Part shown: piece after piece, positions 23,864 through 31,995 of the stretch
How positions within the stretch are numbered: the first letter of the stretch is position 1
How the letters are laid out: each line of letters starts with the position of its first letter
NCBI GenBank assembly: GCA_047619205.1
Contig: JBLHJR010000019.1
Location: 1-45,167 of the forward strand
From: Endobugula sp047619205
GTDB lineage: Bacteria > Pseudomonadota > Gammaproteobacteria > Pseudomonadales > Cellvibrionaceae
Direction of reading: 5' to 3'
DNA length: 45,167 nt
Position numbers and translations under genes: made by a program
The notes under the pieces: generated by a model
Told to the model about the DNA's origin: nothing
Databases searched by the model: none
The model's input: only the letters and a program-made list of their open reading frames with translations

Positions 23864-25294
23864 ATGCGATTAAAGCTATCAACACAAGTAGACCCTTCAC
23901 GTATAGAAAAGGATTTGTTAGGCGAGTTAGCCGTTCCGGACGATGTTTATTATGGCATTCAGACACAAAGGGCATGTGAAAATTTTGATTTATCGGGTAT
24001 CCATATTAACCATTTTCCTGAGTTGGTTGATGCTCTTGCGTTAGTGAAATTGGCTTGTGCAAAAACAAATCATCAGTTGGGTTTGCTAGACACGGATAAA
24101 ATGCGCGTGATTGAGGCAGCCGTAAATAAAATTCTTGATGGTGAATTTCATCAAGATTTTGTTGTTGATATGATTCAGGGTGGCGCGGGGACGTCGACTA
24201 ATATGAATGCCAATGAGGTGATTGCGAATGTAGGCTTAGAAATTATGGGCGAAGATAAGGGTAATTATGCCTTGCTGCACCCTAATAATGACGTCAATAT
24301 GTCTCAATCTACCAATGATGTTTATCCTACCGCTGTGCGTTTATCCATTTTACTTCTACACCGTCAACTGGTGGTTGCTCTTTGTTCATTAAGAGATGCC
24401 TTTACGGCTAAATCTGTTGAGTTTGCAGATGTGATTAAAATGGGGCGTACCCAGTTACAGGATGCCGTGCCAATGACCTTGGGGCAGGAGTTTCAATCGT
24501 TTGCCAGTACCTTAACGGAAGATATTCAGCGTATCGCTGATCTATCCGCCTTATTAAAAGAAGTAAATTTGGGGGGGACGGCCATCGGTACGGGCATTAA
24601 TACCCGTGTAGATTATGCCCCTTTAGCCGTAAAATCGTTGTCAGCAGTCAGCGGTATTGATTTTACCCTTGCCATAGACCTTGTTGAAGCTAGTTCGGAT
24701 ATGGGTGCCTTTGTGCTTTTTTCGAGCATGCTAAAACGCCTCGCGGTGAAATTATCGAAAATTTCTAATGATTTGCGTTTATTGAGTATGGGGCCGCGTT
24801 GTGGCTTAGCAGAAATTCAATTGCCTGCGCAACAGCCTGGCAGCTCAATTATGCCGGGTAAGATTAATCCGGTTATTCCAGAGGCAATGAATCAAGTGGC
24901 TTATCAAGTGATAGGTAATGATTTGGCGGTCACCTTTGCCGCAGAGGCAGGGCAGTTACAGCTGAATGCCATGGAACCTTTGATTGCCTATAAGGTATTA
25001 GAATCTATTCGTTTACTGACAAAGGCCATGGGTATGTTAGAAACGCGTTGTATTAGTGGTATTACCGCCAATGAAGATCGCTGCCGAGATTTGGTGAATA
25101 ATAGTATCGGTATCATTACTGCGATATCCCCGTATTTAGGTTACGAAAATGCCACACGTATCGCTAAAGCAGCGCTGGAAACAGGTCGTAGTGTGTTGGA
25201 TTTGGTGCTAGAAGAAAAACTAATGGACGAAGATGAGTTAAAGCAATGCTTACAACCAAAAAATATGGTCATGCCTCGTACGATTGGTGTTTGA
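23864..25294 (+). CDS. aspA: Aspartate ammonia-lyase
   Basis: A 476-residue member of the aspartase/fumarase superfamily. The signature GSSIMPGKINPVIPEAMNQV with the catalytic Ser is present, as are GGAGTSTNMNANEVIANVGL and HPNNDVNMSQSTNDVYPTAV, the substrate-binding loops. The N-terminal SRIEKDLLGELAVPDDVYYG and the tetramer helices are standard. Aspartases and fumarases differ subtly; the sequence IEKDLLGE...VPxDxYYGIQT and VxMGRTQLQDAVPMTLGQEF favour aspartase, which makes fumarate and ammonia from L-aspartate and so feeds the TCA cycle. GAGG precedes the ATG. It is monocistronic. Confidence 0.9.
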   Translation: MRLKLSTQVDPSRIEKDLLGELAVPDDVYYGIQTQRACENFDLSGIHINHFPELVDALALVKLACAKTNHQLGLLDTDKMRVIEAAVNKILDGEFHQDFVVDMIQGGAGTSTNMNANEVIANVGLEIMGEDKGNYALLHPNNDVNMSQSTNDVYPTAVRLSILLLHRQLVVALCSLRDAFTAKSVEFADVIKMGRTQLQDAVPMTLGQEFQSFASTLTEDIQRIADLSALLKEVNLGGTAIGTGINTRVDYAPLAVKSLSAVSGIDFTLAIDLVEASSDMGAFVLFSSMLKRLAVKLSKISNDLRLLSMGPRCGLAEIQLPAQQPGSSIMPGKINPVIPEAMNQVAYQVIGNDLAVTFAAEAGQLQLNAMEPLIAYKVLESIRLLTKAMGMLETRCISGITANEDRCRDLVNNSIGIITAISPYLGYENATRIAKAALETGRSVLDLVLEEKLMDEDELKQCLQPKNMVMPRTIGV

Positions 25295-25493
25295 TGATTT
25301 ATAAGCCATTGTCGGCTTAGCCGCTATGTTACGTAAAGCGGACCTAGGCTGTGCAATAGGTTTTCTAAATGATTAGTTTTTTTCACTAATAGGGTGATAA
25401 TATATCGTTTGATACTAGAGTGAAAAATGACTATCTTGTCACTCGTAGCAGCGTAATCCCACGCTACTTGCCTCTTACTATAGGAATACCATC

Positions 25494-25739
25494 GTGAATA
25501 TTATCGTCAAAAAAATCATTGCTTTTTTACAATACGGGTCAAAAAATCGTGCAGCCAAAGAATTGTTACAGCTTAGCGATAAGCAGTTAATTGATGTGGG
25601 TTTGTGTAGTGCAAAATTATCTAAAGGTGCGTCTGCATACCCTTGGAGATTAAGTACAGCTGATGTGGTGGATCTTGCCCGTGCTCAGCCTAAAGCCGCT
25701 AAGTTTGTTGTTGAAGACCGTAAAAATATAGCGGCATAA
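25494..25739 (+). CDS. DUF1127 domain protein
   Basis: An 81-residue protein. The core KNRAAKELLQLSDKQLIDVG and the start of the next segment (LCSAKLSKGASAYPWRL) match DUF1127 (YjiS-like), normally a short arginine-rich segment with L-x-L-S-D-x-x-L-x-D-I-G. The motif lies slightly later than usual and is followed by a 25-residue tail. Short DUF1127 proteins have been implicated in RNA and phosphate metabolism in alphaproteobacteria; nothing comparable is known here. GTG start with a weak AGGAA upstream. Confidence 0.7.
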   Translation: MNIIVKKIIAFLQYGSKNRAAKELLQLSDKQLIDVGLCSAKLSKGASAYPWRLSTADVVDLARAQPKAAKFVVEDRKNIAA

Positions 25740-25938
25740 TGCGCTGCCAAGTAGAAAGAGTGGAGTGAAAATCTAAGCTGTATTATTCATGCTGCTAATC
25801 ACTCTGCTTTTTCATGGCTAATAGATTAAAAACACGTCATAAAAAGTACTATTTTTGTATTCTCTTTATTTTGTTGAACTTACCTTGTATCCTCTGCTGA
25901 ACATTTCCCTTAAATGCATTTAGTAGGAGTAAATATCA

Positions 25939-26451
25939 ATGGCAACAGTGACACTTAAAGGCAATCCTTTTGACACTATCGGCACCTTACCTTCGTTAGG
26001 CTCCGTGGCTCCGCCTTTCACCTTAGCGCAAACCGACTTATCTGATTTAACCTTAGCAAGCCTTGCGGGTAAAGCGATCATTCTGAATATATTTCCTTCT
26101 ATTGACACACCAACCTGTGCGACTTCTGTTAGAGAATTTAACAGTAAAGTGGCATCATTAGATAATACTATCGTGGTGTGTGTGTCAGCTGATTTACCCT
26201 TTGCATTAAGTCGTTTTTGTGGCGCAGAAGGGATTGAGAATGTAACGGTGGGTTCTAGCTTCCGTTCAAGTTTTGGTAGCGATTACGGCGTTGATTTCAC
26301 TACTGGGCCATTAACGGGATTGTTATCGCGCGCGATTGTAATAATAGCGGCTGATGGAGCGGTGTTATATACCGAGCAAGTAGCCGAAACGGCAGATGAG
26401 CCAAATTATGCAGATGCCTTAGCGGCCTGTAATCAATTGTTAGAGGCTTAA
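25939..26451 (+). CDS. tpx: Thiol peroxidase Tpx
   Basis: A 170-residue atypical two-cysteine peroxiredoxin that reduces lipid and alkyl hydroperoxides in the cytoplasm with thioredoxin. The peroxidatic Cys is C60 in NIFPSIDTPTCATSVREF and the resolving Cys is C94 in SADLPFALSRFCGAEGIENV. MATVTLKGNPFDTIGTLPSL at the start is family-typical. Position and spacing agree with E. coli Tpx (C61, C95). AGGAG lies 9 nt before the ATG. A strong terminator follows, so it is monocistronic. Confidence 0.95.
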   Translation: MATVTLKGNPFDTIGTLPSLGSVAPPFTLAQTDLSDLTLASLAGKAIILNIFPSIDTPTCATSVREFNSKVASLDNTIVVCVSADLPFALSRFCGAEGIENVTVGSSFRSSFGSDYGVDFTTGPLTGLLSRAIVIIAADGAVLYTEQVAETADEPNYADALAACNQLLEA

Positions 26452-26504
26452 TCTAAGGTTTAATGTTGGCCTTAAAGGCTTCGAATAATTACTAAGACTT
26501 AATG

Positions 26505-26544
26505 AAAAAGCCAGAGTGTTAATGATAACGCTCTGGCTTTTTTT
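26505..26544 (+). terminator. Rho-independent terminator of tpx
   Basis: AAAAAGCCAGAGTGTT (26505-26520) pairs with AACGCTCTGGCTTTTT (26527-26542) with one G-T wobble, and a T run follows. With A residues on the left arm it also serves the convergent RDD gene. Confidence 0.9.
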
Positions 26545-26559
26545 ATTCGTCGATATTCA

Positions 26560-26949
26560 TCAATAATCACGTTCAACAACGATCGTCTTTGCTAAGTAGT
26601 CCCCCACTCGTCTTCGCTCTTGAGTCAATATTAGCATTGCATCTAGCAGTCCGAGTATGGGCGTTATAGCATTCCTAATAAATGACTGCCATAGATTACA
26701 ATCCTGTAGGGTATCCCTGTGAACAACCGCGATATTGAGGCATCGCTTCGCAATGCTTTGGCCATTAGGTAGGGCATCACAAAACAGATAGTATGCGCTG
26801 GGAATAGCGATAATAGCTAGGTCGATAGTGGTTCCCTCTGCCTGGCTGATTATTTTGATCGTAATACAAATGCCGAATAATAGAACAACAATTAAGCCAT
26901 CAATAAATTGGCCTTGAAAACGCTTGCCAGGGTGCGCTAGTTTTATCAT
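26560..26949 (-). CDS. RDD family membrane protein
   Basis: A 129-residue protein with the RDD pattern: GKRFQGQFIDGLIVVLLFGI (R and D of the first helix), YYLFCDALPNGQSIAKRCLN (NGQS-xxK motif) and IRNAITPILGLLDAMLILTQ, followed by RRRVGDYLAKTIVV with the characteristic R-GD. Three transmembrane helices are predicted. Members are small inner-membrane proteins, some proposed as Na+/H+ antiporters, most uncharacterised. It ends beside the tpx terminator. Confidence 0.8.
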   Translation of the reverse strand: MIKLAHPGKRFQGQFIDGLIVVLLFGICITIKIISQAEGTTIDLAIIAIPSAYYLFCDALPNGQSIAKRCLNIAVVHRDTLQDCNLWQSFIRNAITPILGLLDAMLILTQERRRVGDYLAKTIVVERDY

Positions 26950-27206
26950 TAATTGAGCTCTATTTTTACGGGTGGCTAGTCTTCGTTAATGGTTGCTTGA
27001 AATCTGTGCTAGTGAGTATGGGGTGAATGTCATGGTTAAGGTAGTATCACCGAATTAAGTGCAATTAGCGATGGGTCAATTATCACTCATTATCCACTGT
27101 CATTTTTCAGTTAATGGGTTTGCTTTGCTGTATTATCGTCGTTTGCGCGGGCTGCTAGGATTGTCCGTTAATCATCTTTAAAGTACAGCTAAACAAGGCG
27201 AATTTT

Positions 27207-28295
27207 ATGGCTCTCTCTCGTATTATTGCTCACCGTATTCAACGCCAAGATCCTGCTACTGCAGCGACACTGTTATTACGAGATAACTGTTGGTTGCAAA
27301 ATGGACGTATTGAGGAATGTTTCCGTGAGTTAAAGCATGGAGTGATTAAGCGCTTAGGTAAGGAGTATGGCCGCTTTTCTAATGACTATGCCAGTCACCC
27401 TTTATCCAACTGGTTGACGGAGTATAAAGCGGAAAAATTGAGCTTTGAGAGCTTTAGTAAGAAGGCTGCACAGCAATGTAAACTTGAACTAGATAAGGTA
27501 GAAGCGGCTTTTGATGGTTTTTTGTTTTTTGCTCATGAAGAGCAAGAAACCGCGGAGTTGCTGCATATCTTTGTGGTACAGCATAATGCCGCTCAGTATA
27601 TCGACGGTGAACTTGAGATGACAGATTGCTGCTATCTTGATACGGCAGGTATTCGTCTGGCCGCTAAAGTCAATATTAGCGATTGGCAAAGTGACGATAT
27701 TCACCGTTCATCCAATGCGGTGACCTTATTGCGCTGGCGGGGCGAGAAGGAGCTAAGCGATAGTTTTGCCAATGCGATTGGTTTTTCCGAAAAAATTGAC
27801 CTTGGTGCGGAAACGGAAGCGTTTTTAGACATAGTCTCTGATTACACGAAAGACTTGCCAGAAGAGGTGGCGCATAATACTAAAAAACAAGTGGTCAATT
27901 ACTGTTTAGAGCAGAATAAGGTGGGCAAACCTGTGGTGATTACTGAGCTTTCTTCTGCGCTCAAAGATCACCCAACGCCGAGAAAAGCCAGTAAAAAGGG
28001 CGATGATTCAGCGGCTGCTACGGCAGAGCAAGCATTACCAGCAACGCCATTACCCGAGTTTGCATCATTTGTGTCAACTAGTCAGCCAGCGGCAAAGCCA
28101 GAATTGATTCCGGATACTTCTCAATTACGTCAGTTTGTGCGCTTAAGTGGCCGCAATAATCAGTTAAGTATGAGTTTTGCATCTAGCTGTTTAGGCGATA
28201 CGATTGTTTATGACCCCGAAAACGATAGTTTAACGATTAAAGATATTCCTCCTCGATTAAAAGCCCGTTTAGCGAAATTGACACAAGAGAGTTGA
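27207..28295 (+). CDS. yejK: Nucleoid-associated protein YejK (NdpA family)
   Basis: A 362-residue protein of the NdpA/YejK family that associates with the nucleoid. FFAHEEQETAELLHIFVVQH, the LDTAGIRLAAKVNISDW segment and NAVTLLRWRGEKELSDSFAN fit the family, as does LNxxxPxRK-like KDHPTPRKASKKGDDSA. A low-complexity insert rich in Ala and Pro (about residues 270-305) separates the N-terminal domain from the conserved C-terminal LIPDTSQLRQFVRLSGRNNQ. ATG with AAGG upstream. A rhomboid gene begins 10 bp later, so the pair is probably co-transcribed. Confidence 0.88.
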   Translation: MALSRIIAHRIQRQDPATAATLLLRDNCWLQNGRIEECFRELKHGVIKRLGKEYGRFSNDYASHPLSNWLTEYKAEKLSFESFSKKAAQQCKLELDKVEAAFDGFLFFAHEEQETAELLHIFVVQHNAAQYIDGELEMTDCCYLDTAGIRLAAKVNISDWQSDDIHRSSNAVTLLRWRGEKELSDSFANAIGFSEKIDLGAETEAFLDIVSDYTKDLPEEVAHNTKKQVVNYCLEQNKVGKPVVITELSSALKDHPTPRKASKKGDDSAAATAEQALPATPLPEFASFVSTSQPAAKPELIPDTSQLRQFVRLSGRNNQLSMSFASSCLGDTIVYDPENDSLTIKDIPPRLKARLAKLTQES

Positions 28296-28305
28296 ATGAC
28301 AAGTT

Positions 28306-29028
28306 ATGAATAAACGTAATTACTTCAATGCCACTAATACTCTCATCCTTATTTGTGTGGTGGTTTATTCTCTGTTGATGTTAGTAATGGAGGTAGGAAA
28401 TTCTGGCTTCGAGTTATTCTATTGGCAATCGCCTTTATTTAACCCCGCACAATTAGTCAGCCACATGTTTTTGCACGGGGGGGTTATGCACCTAGTGTTT
28501 AATATGCTGGGTTTGTGGATGTTTGGTTCAGCCATAGAGCGTGTATGGGGCGCGCCTAAGTTTTTGCTCTTTTATTTCATCTGTGGCTTGGGTGCAGCGT
28601 TGATATATGAAGGTGTTAATTACTATCAGTTTCAGGTGGCTATAGCGCCTTTATTGGATGCTGGTATTAACCAAGAAAATGTTATTCAATTATTTAGCCA
28701 GGATCAATACTACCCTCAGTTTCCCACTGCGAAGCAAGCGATTATTATTTTTTCTTCCCCTGTGGTGGGAGCATCGGGTGCCATTTATGGGGTGCTCGTG
28801 GCGTTTGCTTGTCTTTTTCCAAACCATAAGATGATATTGCTATTTTTACCTTTCCCTATTGCTGCAAAATATTTTGTGCCTGCACTTCTGTGTTTAGATT
28901 TATTTTCAGGGGTAACGGGCTTTCCTATTTTTGGCAATAATATTGCCCACGCTGCTCATGTTGGTGGTGCAATAACAGGGTTCGTGTTAATGATGACATT
29001 AATGCGTAGCAATAGAGGCGTGTCTTAG
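28306..29028 (+). CDS. Rhomboid-family intramembrane serine protease
   Basis: A 240-residue polytopic membrane protein. The catalytic Ser is S157 in VVGASGAIYGVLVAFACLF and the catalytic His H218 in AHAAHVGGAITGFVLMMTL. The first helix (NTLILICVVVYSLLMLVM), the loop HMFLHGGVMHLVFNMLGLWM and WGAPKFLLFYFICGLGAALI are typical. An extended lumenal loop lies before the catalytic helix. Rhomboids cleave single-pass membrane proteins within the bilayer; the substrate is not known. It follows yejK by 10 bp. Confidence 0.92.
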   Translation: MNKRNYFNATNTLILICVVVYSLLMLVMEVGNSGFELFYWQSPLFNPAQLVSHMFLHGGVMHLVFNMLGLWMFGSAIERVWGAPKFLLFYFICGLGAALIYEGVNYYQFQVAIAPLLDAGINQENVIQLFSQDQYYPQFPTAKQAIIIFSSPVVGASGAIYGVLVAFACLFPNHKMILLFLPFPIAAKYFVPALLCLDLFSGVTGFPIFGNNIAHAAHVGGAITGFVLMMTLMRSNRGVS

Positions 29029-29079
29029 TTGGCGCTTTCAGTTAAGTGACAGAGTTGTTGATATTGCTGAGTATGGCTA

Positions 29080-30060
29080 TCAAATTTTCTTTTTAAGTAA
29101 GTCGTGTGCATTAAAAATCGCTAAGAGTTTTTTAGATATTCCGTATTCGTTGATAGATTTAGGTTCGTAAAGTGAATTGATTTTTATATTGGCTAAGCGT
29201 AGTTGCAAGTTGGCAATAAGGTCTTCGGGAGTTATTTCTCCCGTTGTTAATGCATGACTAACTACCTTGTCAAATACTGCTGTGAGCGGGTCGCCGTAGC
29301 TTATGCGTAATGGCATGTCGCGTTCATGACGTATTTGATTGGTGTAGTAGGCGGTAAATAATTCGGTGAGTGCTCGGCCATTTTCAAAATCATGAAGTAG
29401 GCGTCTGTGCGGTAGTACTACGTGAATGGCTTCATGAGCCATAATGTTTTTTAAATCTGCACGGCTAGGCCCATGTATGGTTTGATGGTTAACGGGTGTT
29501 ACATCAATAATAATATACTGTAAGGCACTATGATTTAAACGCATCAGCCCTGAGTGATAGTTTTGTTTATCCATGTAGCCAAAGATATCGATGGGTAAAA
29601 CTAATTCACCCTCTGATTTCAAGCGGGCAACTTCCCATACGATAGCCCCCCCTTGGTCCTGTAAACTATTCACTAGTTGGTAAGCGGTTTCGCAAGATTT
29701 TTTTATGTCGAGTAATTTCACCTGTAAGCCAACTTCGAGAGAAGATTGGGTAAAACGAATGTCACCAAACTGTTTGAAGGTATAACCTTTTTGGCTATCA
29801 ATGCTTTCTGTTCCAGTTTCTATTTCTATGTCAGCTCGTGTTAAGTTAGCGTGGTTGAGATATAGGCTGGTATAGTCATTATTTACGTTGTAATTTTCTA
29901 AGGGGGAGGCCGCTGATGCTGAAACCTGCGTTATACATGCCGTAGATAATAAGGCGCTCATGATCAACAGGGGTGTGCGTAAGCATTTTTTAATCTTCGT
30001 TAATAGCAGTAGGGTTACCGTTTTTTTTTCCACTTGAATTGTGGGGATAAAATAGCGCAT
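29080..30060 (-). CDS. Secreted or lipid-anchored putative zinc metallopeptidase (family unknown)
   Basis: A 326-residue protein that I do not recognise. A basic hydrophobic export signal lies at about residues 21-48 (KIKKCLRTPLLIMSALLSTA) with a Cys directly after LLSTA. This resembles a lipobox only loosely, because a Ser stands at -3. The clear motif is HEAIH (209-213) in NIMAHEAIHVVLPHRRLLHD, followed by Glu (E233) in ALTELFTAYYTNQIRHERD, a gluzincin-like set of zinc ligands with a 20-residue spacing. YIIIDVTPVNHQTIHG and GPSRADLKN precede the motif. The product is likely periplasmic or attached to a membrane. Neighbours give no hint of substrate. It could also be non-catalytic. Confidence 0.6.
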   Translation of the reverse strand: MRYFIPTIQVEKKTVTLLLLTKIKKCLRTPLLIMSALLSTACITQVSASAASPLENYNVNNDYTSLYLNHANLTRADIEIETGTESIDSQKGYTFKQFGDIRFTQSSLEVGLQVKLLDIKKSCETAYQLVNSLQDQGGAIVWEVARLKSEGELVLPIDIFGYMDKQNYHSGLMRLNHSALQYIIIDVTPVNHQTIHGPSRADLKNIMAHEAIHVVLPHRRLLHDFENGRALTELFTAYYTNQIRHERDMPLRISYGDPLTAVFDKVVSHALTTGEITPEDLIANLQLRLANIKINSLYEPKSINEYGISKKLLAIFNAHDLLKKKI

Positions 30061-30466
30061 GATTTTATCTGCCTCGCTTTGTATCTACAATTTTTTCTGT
30101 ACATGGTAGTGTTGTCGGTTAATGATAATAAAACTTTACCTTTTCGTTTAAATGTTTCTGTTCTGTGGTTGAGGTGCTTGAAAAGAATACACTCCGTTTC
30201 AGGCCATCTGAGTCATAGATGCCGAAGCTGAGCGTATAGGGACATATTCACAGCGCGCCTGAAATGGAGTGTATTTTTTTCAAGTGACCCGGTAGTCACT
30301 TAAGTTTAGTTTATTTTTATGGTTAGTAAAGTCGGAACTATCCATTTTTTATGAAAAAATACCTTCTAAAACAGCGGCTTGTGTTTTATACATCGAAGCA
30401 GTTAAAAGTTTGTAGCATAATTTTTGTTTCATCTCATCAGTAGTGATGTCACATGGGTAATTGTTT
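30061..30466. other. Divergent gap holding a palindromic repeat
   Basis: No gene is seen in this 406-bp gap between divergent genes. Most of the middle is the imperfect 108-bp palindrome at 30177-30284. The rest must hold the two promoters; no boxes are convincing. Confidence 0.35.
30177..30284. repeat. Miniature palindromic element (27-bp arms)
   Basis: The ends (CTTGAAAAGAATACACTCC..., 27 bp) are complementary over 25 of 27 positions, with the two differences near positions 9 and 20. No target duplication is obvious. It lies between divergently transcribed genes, so it is not a simple terminator; it is most likely a MITE-like repeat or a bidirectional regulatory element. Confidence 0.65.
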
Positions 30467-30859
30467 ATGAGTAAAACTATCACTATTCCTTGTGTTGCTA
30501 ACGACGGTATTGGTTTTTCTATCTTTGCTGAACGAAAAATTGATCTGCATGGCAATAATGAGCGTATGTTGTCAGAGCAAATATCCGCTCTAAATTGTAG
30601 ACTGCGGGAAAACGATGCATCTTATTCTTCTGCTTGGCATGTGGCCGGAGACTCTACCTTGTTGGTCATCTTGGCAGGTACGTTACGCATTGAGTTGCGT
30701 AGCGGAGAAACATGTGAGTTTTCATTAGGGGAGATGTTTGTTGCGGAAGATTATTTGGCTGTTGGTGTGCAATTTGACTCAGTCCAGCATGGTCATCGTG
30801 CAGTGGTGGTGGGTGATGAACTGTTGTCTGTAATACATATAAAGTTAGAAAAAAGGTAA
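30467..30859 (+). CDS. Small cupin-like protein
   Basis: A 130-residue protein of probable cupin fold. STLLVILAGTLRIELRSGET, CEFSLGEMFVAEDYLAVG and HGHRAVVVGDELLSVIHIKL give the alternating beta-strands of a jelly roll, and GxxLRxELxxGExxxFxxGExFVAED is the pattern of cupin motif 1, although the usual two metal-binding His residues are not obvious. Function cannot be assigned. The ATG at 30467 is slightly downstream of an alternative start at 30461. Confidence 0.5.
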   Translation: MSKTITIPCVANDGIGFSIFAERKIDLHGNNERMLSEQISALNCRLRENDASYSSAWHVAGDSTLLVILAGTLRIELRSGETCEFSLGEMFVAEDYLAVGVQFDSVQHGHRAVVVGDELLSVIHIKLEKR

Positions 30860-30891
30860 GTGGTGAATTAAGCTGCGATTACTTTGTTAAA

Positions 30892-31138
30892 CCTAGAAAC
30901 GGCAGTTGAATCACGAAAGTCTCGGCTTTGGCTCCTGCGTCGCTCTACCTCCTCCATCCATGGAGTCGTGCACAAGTTATTGATGCACCTAGAAAATCGT
31001 AGTATTCGCTCACGACCAATAAGGTCGCTACGCGATACTAACTTATGTTGCTAGAAAAAGTCCTATGCACACCAATAACTCCCCTAGAGGGGCCTACTTT
31101 TGGTGCACAGCTTTTTCGCGCCAACGGCCGTTTCTAGG
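30892..31138. mobile_element. Structured miniature inverted-repeat element, family A copy 2
   Basis: A 247-bp copy of the family at 18600-18762. It begins CCTAGAAACGGCAGTTGAAT and ends GCCGTTTCTAGG, keeps the block GTGCACAAGTTATTGATGCA and the central hairpin CGACC-AATAA-GGTCG (31013-31027), and has two extra pieces: a TCGGCTTTGGCTCC-containing segment near the left end and CTCCCCTAGAGGGG near the right. Flanks are TTAAA and GTAAA, a diverged duplication. It has no ORF. Confidence 0.75.
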
Positions 31139-31242
31139 GTAAACAGCCATTTTTGTTAGCTTTAAGTCCTCAATGTTCTAACGCTAGTCTAGCCCTTGTC
31201 TATACTGAGTGTCAGGTGATCTGTTGATGTGGGGCTGAGCTA

Positions 31243-31917
31243 TTGGTTTTTTATAGGTATGTTATCGCTATTTTTTTGGCAATGTTAATGTTTGTTGCAC
31301 CGTGGGTTGCTGCAGTGTCAAACTATCGATATATCAGTGATAAAGCCTTGATCGCTATCGAGAAAAAATATGGTGTTCCGGCGAGTGTGCGTATTGCTAA
31401 ATGGAGTGAGGTATTAAATAAGTTTGCGGCAAATAAATCGATTGCCGATGATGCAATGGCTCGATTTGCTAATGACTATTTTAATCAAGTGCGTTGGGAA
31501 TGGGATATCAAACATTGGGGAGTAGAGGATTATTGGGCAACACCAATCGAGACATTGGGAACCTATGCTGGTGATTGTGAAGATTTTTCTATTGGCAAGT
31601 ATTTTTCATTGACGACAATGGGAATGAACACAGAAAAACTACGAATTACTTATGTAAAAGCACTAGAGCTAAACCTTGCTCATATGGTACTTGCGTATTA
31701 CCCTTATCCTGGTGCTGAACCGTTAATTTTAGATAACATTAATAAAACTATATTACCTGCGTCTCAGCGCAAAGATCTATTACCCATATATGGCTTTAAT
31801 GGTGACGGCATTTGGCTAGCTAAATCTAAAAAGAAATTGGCTGCTGGTGCCAGTATGTCGAAGAGCCTACCTAGCTGGGGTAAGTTGAATAAACGAATAA
31901 CAAAAGAATTATTATAA
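31243..31917 (+). CDS. lapG: LapG-like transglutaminase-fold cysteine protease (BTLCP, DUF920)
   Basis: A 224-residue bacterial transglutaminase-like cysteine protease, with an N-terminal signal segment (YVIAIFLAMLMFVAPWVAAV). The catalytic triad is C112 in TLGTYAGDCEDFSIGKYFSL, H147 in LNLAHMVLAYYPYPG and D164 in PLILDNINKTI, as in LapG. LapG cleaves the N-terminus of the adhesin LapA in the periplasm to release biofilm cells, and is restrained by LapD according to c-di-GMP. No lapD or lapA lies nearby, so the partner is elsewhere or differs. The frame begins at a TTG (31243) after GGGGC; a later ATG would destroy the signal segment. Confidence 0.8.
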   Translation: MVFYRYVIAIFLAMLMFVAPWVAAVSNYRYISDKALIAIEKKYGVPASVRIAKWSEVLNKFAANKSIADDAMARFANDYFNQVRWEWDIKHWGVEDYWATPIETLGTYAGDCEDFSIGKYFSLTTMGMNTEKLRITYVKALELNLAHMVLAYYPYPGAEPLILDNINKTILPASQRKDLLPIYGFNGDGIWLAKSKKKLAAGASMSKSLPSWGKLNKRITKELL

Positions 31918-31936
31918 TTCAAAAAACTAGTCAAAT

Positions 31937-31972
31937 AACAAAAAAGCCGTACATCTCTGCACGGCTTTTTTA
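31937..31972. terminator. Bidirectional Rho-independent terminator (lapG-like gene and gltA)
   Basis: AAAAAGCCGT (31941-31950) pairs with ACGGCTTTTT (31961-31970) across a 10-nt loop. A residues on the left and T residues on the right make it work on both strands, for the convergent LapG-like gene and gltA. Confidence 0.9.
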
Positions 31973-31995
31973 TGTGCTCATATCAAGAAAGAAGC

